From NCBI GenBank assembly GCA_921293015.1, contig OV121084.1, forward strand, positions 25,110,946-25,174,945: 64,000 nucleotides of DNA. The letters run 5' to 3'. The notes under the pieces were generated by a model. It searched no databases, was not told the DNA's origin, and was given only the letters and a program-made list of their open reading frames with translations. Of the stretch, positions 54,466-64,000 are shown piece after piece. This DNA comes from Phorcus lineatus (taxonomy: Eukaryota; Mollusca; Gastropoda; Trochida; Trochidae). Position 1 is the stretch's first letter, and every line of letters begins with the position of its first letter. The translations under genes were made by a program, and so were the position numbers.

Positions 54466-57400
54466 GCCAGTTGAACAAGACAGCGCCTCTCCCTTCTACA
54501 GTCGATGAACTTCTTTTCCATCTCGGGTGGAAATCGCTTGTAATTTTTGAAGGTGCATCGAAAGGTACAAGAATATCGACCATTTGAATTCAATAATACA
54601 TTCACTTTTGAACCATTATCTGAAAATTTTTAATGTGGTTTTCAACATTTTGTTTGAGTCACATACGTCAAATGCTATTAATGGTGTTATTTTACCGACT
54701 CGTTTTGGATGTTGTTTAAAATCATAACATTAATGCTAATAAATTAAATCGGTTCGTTAAAGTGACAAAAGCAATGCGTGACGACGGTAAAACAATCTAA
54801 AATAAACGAAACACCGTAGTGAGCAATCTGATAGATGTTCCTGTTTATTTACTGTCATGTAATTAATTTTTTTAGTAAAAATTGTTCGTATTTCTTTGTT
54901 TTATCCAAGAGATCATCTTTAGCGATACCATCAAGGCCCAGAGATACACCACAGACAACGCGGACATGCCATCAGTTCTTCAGGGTATCCACGATACCTT
55001 CTCTCCAGATATCAACATCGTAATCTACGGAACTACAAGTCAAGTACTGCATGTTATCGATCAGGTACCACAAATAATATTTCTTCTCAAGCGGTATGGC
55101 GTTCATACATTTATAAGACGTTTTAAAAAATACATGAAAATAGAGAAATTAGAATATTCATTTTTCAGGGAAATAATGAAATTATCGTATTGAATATCTG
55201 CTTTTTATAGCTAACTCATACCTATTTTAATCAATTGTCTTCTGATAGAGGTCTGATAATTGCAATCAAGGAATAAAATCCTTCAAAAACAAGTTTGAAA
55301 ATTTAAACAAGAAGAGAAATAATATCATTTAGTCTTTTAGATACAAAGTTGAACATTTATATTTCATGTATAGATAAGCAGTTTTTTTCTTACAAGTGTT
55401 GTCGATTGTTAGTTACCAAACTGAGGTTGGTTCGAATCACCAACCCTGTAAAAAAGGATAAGAACATGTATTATGATAGCACTAGTAATCCCATATATAT
55501 TAACGTTACAAGCTACTTGTATGTTTACAGCTTGGACAAACAAGAAAGTATGAGTGTCGCTTTGTTGTTTCAGATTGACATATTTGACTTAAAAACAAAC
55601 GGAAGAACGGACTACAGACATTGGTCCCGTATACTGGTGATAACAAACAATATAACTGAAACGCGTAACGCAAGCATCAGCCATCTTTGTCACGTGACTG
55701 TTGCTATTCCTGGAAAAGATTTTCAGGTAAGCAACTACATCTGTCATTACATCACTACTCATTGTAGTAATTAGTAAATTCCTCTTGCAAACGTCTCAAA
55801 TTTATTTCAAAGAAGTTACTGATTTATATACATATATCATATGCTGAAAACGACGACATTTTGAATACAGAATGAAAAATAAAATGATTAAAATGTCCTG
55901 TTTATACTTGCATTTAAATCAACAGTTCAGTTCCTAATACCACGCCGAACGATATAAGAATTATGATAAAATGTCTGAAATTCACTCGTATTATCATTCT
56001 CTTCCCACAGTCAAGAAAAGAAAATCAAGTCAGAAAATTCTAATGTGACTTCTGTTTGAATGCGGATGCAAAAACATGGGATAGGTATCACTTGCAAAAC
56101 AATCAAACCAGAAGTATTCTCAATGGATGTAGTGTGTCAGATACTATGTGTGGCAAATTTTGGTCATAATTATGGGAATCGTTCCGAAAAGGGCTCGTAT
56201 TAAAAAAAAGGTTAAGTCAGGATTTCATGACTTGAGTTACATTTTTACCTCTGTAGAGAGAGAAAGCATATGATTAACCAATCACATAGCGACCAAGATG
56301 CAGTTCAGAAGTCCGTCGAATTGGCATCAGACCTGGATCTAACGATATCTCATGATCTTTTTATGATATATAGAGGATATTTAATTAAGTTTGTCAAATA
56401 CGATGTTTATCTCATCGAGTGGTGGGGTTGGAGCTGATATTTTCACGGGTGAAAATATCAATTTCAACCCAACCACGAGATGAGATAAACATTGTATTTG
56501 ACAAACTTAATAAAATATTCTATTTTTTATATAAATTCTTTCTAATTTTGTTAAATTTTAGTGTCTATTATGTCTATAAACATTTCTTAACCCTAAAAGT
56601 AGTCCCGGCACAAAGAGGCCCTGGAAGGTTCACCAGCAGTGACGATATATTATATCGCTACTGTCACCAGTGACGATATATTATATCGCTACTGTGACCA
56701 CATACAAGGTTTATTTCACTGATAAATCCCAGTATTTCATTGCTTATTATATAATAAACCTTTATATCTTGTACAATAGTTTAGTTATGATATCAATTCA
56801 AGCATATATATATTTCAGGCAAGTGGTTGTATCAAAACGCTGTATACATTGCACATTCATCCACATGGACGAGTGCTCTCCCTTGTCTCAGGGACGGGTC
56901 CCGGGTCTGTAGAAGACAAAGTGTTCCCAAACATCAAATACGGGTACAACAATAGACACATCGTCGTCGCAACAATAGAGGTAGGCTTGATTGGTAATGA
57001 AAATAAATATGAAAATTGTATATTTAATCGTAGTGAAATATTCCTCATCATTCAGAAAAAAACACTGATAAATTTCAATTTAATCAAGCGTATATGGGAG
57101 CTAGGGCATACCTTATGTTCCTTATGTACCAATTATTTGTACATTTCAGTTTTGAGACTGTACAGTCGGGCATCGATATTTCTATATTCCGCTTTCAATT
57201 TGCATGAAGTCGCGTATCTATGCCACAAAGAGTACTGCACGAGCATTTAATGTACATTTCAACGTTCCGCTCGTGCAGCACGATTTTCTTGCAGCGAGGC
57301 AGGGCTAAAAAAGATCAAACCACCAAAGGGTTTATCCAACCTGTATGTCGGTTCGTCCGCCCGCCCGTAAACATTTCGTTTTCGTAGGTTAACTTAATTA

Positions 57401-60400
57401 AAACGGTCATAAAACATGCCGAAACTTTGCTCGGTAACATGAAAGTGATGCCTTTTGATATTTTCAAATACTGACCTTGTTCCGTCTCTATGGAAACAAG
57501 GTGACTTTTAACTTTTACACGAGTAGCTACAAGGTTCGGAAAGACAACTTTGAATTTGTTGATGTCAAGGAACCGATTTTTGCCAGCATCTATCTATGAG
57601 AGACGTTTGAAAACGGTTTACATAATCGATTCTCTTCTGAATATCTTTGCAGACGTTCCCGTATGTTGTAAAACAGAATATAAGTGGTGATATCTCCTTT
57701 GTTGGATATGCTTTCGATATATGGCGGACAGTAGCAGCAAGATTGAATATCAGGTAGTTATCTCAATTTGATAATCTTTTATGTGTTGGGCTGAGATGAA
57801 AAAATAATGATAACCTTTCACAAAACGTTTTTTCTCCGGGTATCTGTGTAATGAGCATATGATATTCTAAAAAGATTGATATATTCTCATTTCCTAAAAA
57901 ATATGTGTACCCTAAATAGAAGATATTTCGATCTAAAACATCCTCTCCCTGACGGTATATCAGCGATTCATATTTTTTCCAGTGTTCTCTAAGGGAACAT
58001 TCAACGACCAGTTACCATTTTGAAAATGTGGCAATAACCATTACTTAAACGTTTTTTTTCAGTTCATGTAACTATGAATATTTTCTCAAACATTTTTGTT
58101 GCACAGCTATACCATTACTGAAGGGAAAACATGGGGCGTGTATAGAAACGGAAGTTGGAATGGAATAGTTGCTCAGCTCATAAAAAAGGTATTTTATTCC
58201 AAAAGTGTGTAAGCAATATTTTCTAATTTATGGTAATATCTTTCTTGAAGTTCTTTCGGCCCAGCTTGATGTATATCATTTATTGATTTCTCAATTCAGA
58301 TTACCACTCTTAAAGCCAATGGTTAGACTTTTACCACTCTTATTAAGCCAATGGTTAGACTTTTACCACTCTTATTAAAGCCAATGGTTAGACTTTTACC
58401 ACTCTTATTAAAGCCAATGGTTAGACTTTTATCACTCTTATTAAATCCAAAGGTTAGACTTTTACCACTCTTATTAAGCCAATGGTTAGACTTTTACCAC
58501 TCTTAAAGCCAATGGTTAGAATTTTACCACTCTTATTAAAGCCAATGGTTAGACTTTTACCACTCTTATTAAAGCCAATGGTTAGACTTTTGATCAGACC
58601 AGTGGTGAATCCAGAGGGAATGAGGAGGGGATGTTTCAAGGGATTTAAACAACCCACACCCACCTCCTGGTTTTTTTTGCACGTGAAAAGAGTGAACTCC
58701 CTTATCCCCTACCCCTTCATCCCTCGAGGACCTAGCACGGCCACGACATACATGGACAGATGGAGTCAAATGCACGATCATACGTTATATTCCTTCACAG
58801 GAGGTTGACGTGAGTGTTTGTGATCTCACGGTGTTTTACGAGAGGGCTCGAGATGTAGATTTTCTCTTCCCGAGTATAATGGTGGATGCCGGAGATGTTT
58901 TGTACAAGCGTCAGTCAGATGCAACCAACACCTTTCTGTTGCTCCTTCAACCTCTTAGACCGGAAGTGCTTTTTATCTACATGGCAATCTGTTTGGCGAC
59001 TGGAGTTATCTACCTTGCCATGACTCGATATTTGGACCCGGAAAGGAAACCTCCGCAAGGTTTATATGAACAGATCCTGACACTCTGTCACGTTCTCGGT
59101 GATTTTCTCGGAACAACTATTAGACATGGTGAGTTCTGTATTGATGCAGATGTATGTTGTATTAATTCCCATAAAAGGGTTTTTGGCTCAAATGTGAAGA
59201 TTTATTCACAGGCGCCAGACTCTAAATTTACAATATCATGTACGTATATGTAGCTAACATAACATAAACAAGGTCTGACAGAATCGATTCTGCAATAGGA
59301 CCGGACATGCGAACTGGGATATGTCTACGAAGTTTACAGAGGGTAACCGAGCCAGGAAAGCATTTCCGGTCCTATTGCAGACACGACTCTGTCACTAGTG
59401 TCAGACCTTGTTTATGTTATATAGCTACATGTACATATACTTACATGATATTGTAAATTCAGAGTCTTGTGCCTGTGGATGGATAACCTTAGAGATATCA
59501 ATTGACTTTCTTATTGAATTTCTTCTAAAGTTGAAGCATAAATAAAAACAGTTATATTAACTTGATTGCCATTTGAGAATACCTTTCCAAAAATTTTGAT
59601 ATTTGATATGAATTCTACTGGGTCCGAACCTTGGTAGAGTTCGTAATTTTGCGTAATTATTGAACCTTAGCTTCCTTTCGAAGTATGTAGTAAATAGCAA
59701 CCTCCGCTGAGGTTGATATAGAAATGAACGCGCGAGCGGTAGCGAGCGTGTTCATTTTTATATCAACCGAGGGCGGAGGTTGCTATTTGCCTTACACATC
59801 GTGGTTAAGAAATGAAATTATTTTATTAAAAAAATAATTAAGTAGTATATAATGACCGGGTGACGAGCGATTATGGCAAAAGAATTCAAGAGGGTGTTAG
59901 CTCGAGATGAGTTTTTTTTGCTATAACGCGAGGCTAAATATTTGATTCTAATGATTAGAAATTGACATAACCTTACACCTATATATTTTCATTTATATAT
60001 ACATATACATTTATATATATACCAGGGGGATAACAGTACAGACATGACACAACAAAATGAACAGTCCCACCCAGGGATCCTCGTTAGCTCAAATGGTAAA
60101 GGCGTTACTCGCCAGCAGAGAGGTCCCGTGTTCGAATCCCACTTTCGCTAATGTAGAGTCTTATATACTGAATTTGTAAAACTATCAAAATTTTACAAGT
60201 CTAATCGTTTGTGTAGGTTGAACATCTCATAACACCCACCTGCGTATGGTACATAGCCTTCAACTAAAAACAAAGGACATTATAACCGATTTGAATGATA
60301 TGTGATAGTGCCCTAGGGCGATATGGAGAAACAACCGATGATTACGTCATAAGAGGTTGATATGAGAATGAACCAATGTTAAAAGAGTGGGAACATATCA

Positions 60401-62789
60401 CACCTAGGTGTGTAAGTTAAAGATTGCCAACCTTGACAACAGCTTTGAGCAAAAACGTACTCTGAAATTCTGAATGAATTGACAATAAGCTCCTACCTTC
60501 ATTGAAATTACGAATTCGATTATAGGAGTCTTTTTTAATATAATATGATATAATATAATATAATTTAATATTATAAGGCCCTTGATACGTTGTTTTCATT
60601 ACTAGAGTTAAGAACACCGACAACTACCCAATCAGGTCGAGTATTGCTGGTGTCATGGTGGCTGCTGGTCTTGCTTGTCACTACAGCGTACGGCGCCAAC
60701 TTGATTGCGACACTGTCTTCACAGTCCGGACTGTCCAAACTGACCAGTATAGACGAGTTGGTGGACAGTGATTATATAGTTGGAATTGTTGCAAATACGT
60801 CAACGTTTAACCGAATACAGGTGAAAATATTAGATTCTTTGATATGATTATGTTTGTATGACTGCCATCTACTTTTGATCTTGTACAATTAAATCTTATG
60901 AAATTACGATCTAATGACTGCACACCCCAAAACTAAAAATAATGTGCTGCTATTGTTTGTTCATCTTTCAAGTTGATGTCCAAACCGTATTTCATTAAAG
61001 TCTCATTGGCACCTTAGAAACATGTTCATCGGCGGTTTTCCACATGGATGGCGATTTTAAAGAAGAACATCTTTCAATATTACCGATCAAATAGAACAAA
61101 CAAACACAGTCTTATAATTATGAAAAATTTATTTTTATGAAATTAGGTTTGAATTAAATAGTATTGTTTTGGCGTTTGTAATCCGAAGTATTGATGACTC
61201 ACGTTCGCAAATTGCTTTTAAAAAGATTACCGTGAAAGTATTCGGAAGACCTAATATAGACATTTATTTCAGAATTCCGATCAGCCAAAAATAAAGAGGT
61301 TATTCAACAAAATAGATCGTACAAGGCGCGAAGATCCAAGTATCTTAGTGAAGGACATAGGAAGACAGCTGGAGCGTGTGAAACAGGGTGGTTACGCCAT
61401 GGTTATGCAAAGAGCACCAACAGATCGCGCTATGAACGAGGACTGTCATCTGGCAAGGATAGGGGAACATCTCGTGCTCTCTGAAGAACATATTGCAATG
61501 GCCGTTCCCAAACATTCACCGCTCAGGGGCAGTATGCAGAACGTGTAAGTTGGTATAGATGGAGTGTAATGTTATAGCTTGATATGTAGTTCTAGTTGAA
61601 AAACGAAAACCCGATGGTTGAGAGATATCATGTCGGCGATTTTTATTTGAAGTGAAGGTGACCGGAACAAATGCGCAAGGAACATCTAGCCTTTATTTGC
61701 AGGTTGTAAATGATCTTTTTCTATATTCATGATCGATTTTGTACATATCTTTGAGATACAAATATAAACGCCAATTAGAATTTTGAATAAGTGCCATTTA
61801 AACCTGGAGGTCTTACGATGTACTTACACTGTTAAAATTTGAAAATTTCGTACTTAATAAGAAAACTGAAAATAAACTTACGACCATTCAATAAAAAAAG
61901 AGCATTGGGAATGTGTGTTGACCATGTTTATGTAACGCTTTTGGCTTAACCTATACAAAAATAATATACAAATAAATCGAGTAGAAAGCTACTATTTTTT
62001 TCTAATGATGAGTCAGATGTTTTTATTTGTCGTAAATAACAGTCTGATTAGAATCGACCGTGTTTCGAAGAATAAAAGTTTTCAAATAATGACTGTAGCG
62101 GATTCGATCTTGCTCTATCAGGGACTCTCCAAGGTCTGAAAGCAGCCTACTTGCTCGCACGTGCTGACACCAGTTTAGCGCATATAAAACCTAGTTATTA
62201 GCGGACAAATCAAGTCATCCTGTTTAAAATGAAGATAGCGGCGATCAAGTTACTTGCCCCTAGTTACTTATACCGAAGGCTTTTGCCGGAGTCATTGTGA
62301 CCAATTGAGATTGCGTCACAACGTGCAAGCTACGAAGGTGCTTTCAGACCGTTGTGGAGAGGAAAACCCCCAAATAGAGAACATTGTAAGTCGAATCCCG
62401 CTTTATCAACATCTCTTATGACTGAAGAAAAAGTCGTACGAGTTTTAACGCTTATTGTTGAATATATCCCTTACAAAATTATTTTTTAAGATCATGGCGA
62501 ATATATGAAAAATGATAGTTGATCACATGAACAAAGGTGAAATGTGAATTTGAAGCGCACTTAAAATATTTGCAGAATGTACGACCTAAGGGAGAGTGGA
62601 GTGATGGACCTACTATGGAGGAGATGGACACGTGTGCCCGGAAGTGTCCCGTGTCTGGAGAACAAGCACCTTCAGGCCCCCATCTCCCTGTCCCAGGTGT
62701 GGGGGTACTTGCTAATAGTTCTAGCGGGGGCTGGAGGGGCAGCCTTAGTACTCATACTCGAGTGTCTGTGCAGAAGGCGACGGAAGTGA
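54466..62789 (+). CDS. Ionotropic glutamate receptor-like protein, ten 3' exons
   Basis: Exons in continuous phase: 54466-54564, 54910-55064, 55574-55726, 56819-56980, 57653-57753, 58107-58188, 58801-59128, 60606-60820, 61273-61544 and 62576-62789 (TGA). They encode 592 residues. Order: end of the N-terminal domain (DELLFHLGWKSLVI); ligand-binding S1 (GSWNGIVAQLI, VDVSVCDLTVFYERARDVDF); TM1 (VLFIYMAICLATGVIYLAM); pore loop; TM3 (SWWLLVLLVTTAYGANLIAT, cf. SYTANLAA); S2 (GGYAMVMQRAP, DCHLARIG); TM4; and a short RRRRK tail. The S1 arginine that grips the ligand carboxylate is kept. The S2 glutamate that binds the amino group is Gln, and Pro and Thr contacts in S1 are Asp and Phe, so the ligand may not be glutamate. 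The Q/R-site position is Arg. The signal peptide and first exons are not found. Confidence 0.92.
56368..56522. mobile_element. Foldback element, copy D, in a receptor intron
   Basis: ATATAGAGGATATTTAATTA opens an inverted repeat with arms of about 72 bp (56375-56519). It shares AAGTTTGTCAAATAC and GTTTATCTCAT on both sides, and its centre is TTTTCACGGGTGAAAA. It ends AATATTCTATTTTTT. No coding capacity. Its left end matches copies A and B. Confidence 0.75.
56637..56695. repeat. Direct repeat of a palindromic 28-mer
   Basis: CAGTGACGATATATTATATC followed by GCTACTGT occurs at 56637-56664 and again at 56668-56695. Each contains the odd-centred palindrome CGATATATTATATCG. It lies in the intron before the exon at 56819. 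Confidence 0.9.
58301..58591. repeat. Minisatellite, 30-33-bp unit, nine copies
   Basis: Units of the form TTACCACTCTTATTAAAGCC followed by AATGGTTAGACTT repeat nine times, with three length classes (30, 32, 33 bp) set by the TTA/TTATTA/TTATTAA step. It is intronic, between receptor exons 58107-58188 and 58801-59128. Long frames through it on both strands are repeat artefacts. Confidence 0.95.
59203..59484. mobile_element. Foldback element, copy F, in the pore-loop intron
   Basis: The left arm (59203-59313) and right arm (59353-59484) are reverse complements over about 105 bp with small gaps. They share CTGCAATAGGACCGG, AACATAAACAAGGTCTGACA, TTTACAATATCATGTA and a CACAGGC-type end. It starts 75 bp after the exon encoding the pore loop. 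Its ends do not obviously carry AATAGAG, so it may be a separate family. Confidence 0.8.
59692..59788. mobile_element. Foldback element, copy C, in the pore-loop intron
   Basis: AAATAGCAACCTCCGC at the left pairs with GCGGAGGTTGCTATTT at the right, and arms of about 42 bp surround the centre GCGAGCGGTAGCGAGCG. The centre matches the GAGCGAAAGCGAG of copies A and B except for two central bases. Two foldbacks thus lie in one 1.5-kb intron. Confidence 0.8.
60079..60152 (+). repeat. tRNA-like sequence, probably a SINE head or tRNA pseudogene
   Basis: TTAGCTCAAATGGTAAAGGC resembles an A box and D arm, and GTGTTCGAATCCCAC a B box. The acceptor and T stems do not pair well, so it is unlikely to be a working tRNA. 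It lies in the receptor pore-loop intron. Confidence 0.5.
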
Positions 62790-63160
62790 CGTCAGAAGTA
62801 TTTGATCTTCACTTGATGGAATGTCTGTGATGTCGACAACGCAATTGACGCCATGGCCATTGGATCTTCACAATTCTTAGTGTCTGTGTAGAAGCAATTT
62901 AACGCAAAGACGACATAGCTTATGGAATTATACATTCTGAAGTGTCTGTGTAGAAGCAATTTGATGACGACATAGCTTTTGGATCTTCACACTCTTAAGT
63001 TTCTGACTAGAAGCAATTTAACTCAAATGACGACATAGCTTATCGATCTTTACATTCTTAGTGTCTGTGTAGAAGAAAGTTAATGCAATTGACGACAGGG
63101 CCATTTGATCTTCATATTCTGTCGGATCTTCACATCGTAAAGTGTCTTTTCAACCTTCTG
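62762..63160. repeat. ~60-bp tandem array overlapping the receptor's coding end
   Basis: GTGTCTGTGTAGAAG or close variants begin at 62762, 62821, 62880, 62942, 63000 and 63061, with a partial at 63142. Each is followed by GACGACATAGC- and TTTGGATCTTCACA-type blocks. The first unit, GTGTCTGTGCAGAAG, lies inside the last exon and encodes part of ECLCRRRRK. The array therefore runs from the coding end into the 3' UTR. Confidence 0.9.
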
Positions 63161-64000
63161 ATATGAATTCGAAAACGAAATGACGAACATTGTATAGTGA
63201 ATTGAAATGGTTGATTGTTATGTTAAATTAGCAAAATGTCGCATTGTAGATGATAAACCAGAGTAGTTTAAATTTGCCCGAAAAAGACGTCAATGAACCG
63301 TTACTTTTACAGTTGGTAAAACGATGATTGAAAGAGAGTTGCGATTTGAGTTTCCAGAACAAGTAAAATTTTCGAATCTTTTGTTAATAATTTGTAAACA
63401 AGTAAAGTCAGGAGGTTTTGCAACATCGAGTTTGCAAGCTAGTTACTTGGCCGAGTTGAGCTGTGACAAGTAACAAGGGATAGTGTAGTCGCACTTAATT
63501 GATTGGCAGTGGGAAAATGACATTATGACATATCAAAAATTTAGTATCATAATCGAAGCTTCAGAACAACGAAAAATATGAAATTTACGTGAGTGATCAT
63601 CTGTTCATGTACACACGGAGTTTTAAACTTAAGTTAAACCATATGTATATTTCAATTCAATTGAAAGCTGCACTCAAAATGCCTATATGGTTACCTCTCT
63701 TAGACGTAAATAAGAACGTTTATAAAGGTTCCAATGGACCTTTATATTCAACCATCAGTGGTCTATGAACCTGCGTTGATAGGCAGTTGGAGTATCTTTG
63801 AGCAGAACAATTGGTATGGTTGCATGTAAGCGCCCATTAATTATTAAATATTTGTCCATTGGAAGCGTACATACACAAAATGACACAAACTGCTTGTATG
63901 TAAAACAATTTGATCTATATTTTTGCGTTCGGTAAGCCTACGTCGATTAATTTGCTTTTAGCACTGACGTACGTTCAGAAAATGACTTCTCACCAGAGAT
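63161..64000. other. Downstream flank
   Basis: 3' UTR or intergenic. AT-rich, with no open frame, RNA gene or repeat that I can support. Confidence 0.45.

Noticed and set aside
58454-58808. Repetitive open frames in the receptor intron as a repeat protein
   Set aside because: They are by-products of the minisatellite unit and are open on both strands.
60079-60152. Functional tRNA gene
   Set aside because: The A and B boxes are present, but the acceptor and T stems do not pair properly, so a SINE head or pseudogene is more likely.

Overview
The window reads as animal nuclear DNA from a lophotrochozoan, most likely a marine bivalve mollusc. The grounds are AT-rich, intron-rich genes with standard GT-AG introns and clear animal orthologues, a tRNA-derived SINE present in five pieces, a Penelope-type retroelement, many short inverted-repeat elements, and a divergent ionotropic glutamate receptor. 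The species cannot be fixed from sequence alone. All gene models here were built by hand from splice signals, reading phase and protein similarity recalled from memory.

Layout. 1-2.6 kb is non-coding and repeat-rich: an ~80-bp tandem array, a degenerate ~185-bp array and a 272-bp foldback. 2.68-4.70 kb (+) holds the last four exons of a YeeE/YedE-type sulphur-compound transporter. 4.7-11.9 kb has no recognisable gene but holds several inverted-repeat elements. 11.9-18.0 kb (-) is GPATCH2, with a complete SINE, a Penelope fragment and a 585-bp hAT-like element in its introns. About 18.95-19.07 kb is a compact divergent promoter shared by GPATCH2 and a 120-aa gene of unknown function (19.07-22.92 kb, +). 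24.3-24.7 kb has SINE and LINE debris. 26.07-32.17 kb (+) is TMX1, an ER thioredoxin-like membrane protein, followed by a long 3' UTR. 34.2-40.8 kb is a decayed stretch with SINE and LINE pieces, a sulfotransferase gene remnant and a tandem duplication. 41.26-46.52 kb (-) is an unrecognised gene of about 253 aa. 46.6-54.4 kb is mostly empty apart from mobile-element pieces. 54.47-62.79 kb (+) holds ten 3' exons of an ionotropic glutamate receptor-like gene, followed by a ~60-bp tandem array that shares sequence with its own coding end.

The genes show no sign of acting in one pathway; they are ordinary unlinked housekeeping and receptor genes. What unites the window is its repeat ecology. Six long foldback elements are scattered through introns and intergenic DNA. 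Four share the end motif AATAGAG(G/A)AT or a close form, three share a centre of the form GAGCG-N2-AGCGAG, and three carry TGACGTCA palindromes beside the foldback. They are the best candidate for an undescribed system in this window. Other points of note are a KKXX-type tail on TMX1, a genomically encoded arginine at the Q/R-site position of the glutamate receptor, a hammerhead-like core in the Penelope fragment, and a TCTCGCGAGA plus double TCACGTGA divergent promoter.
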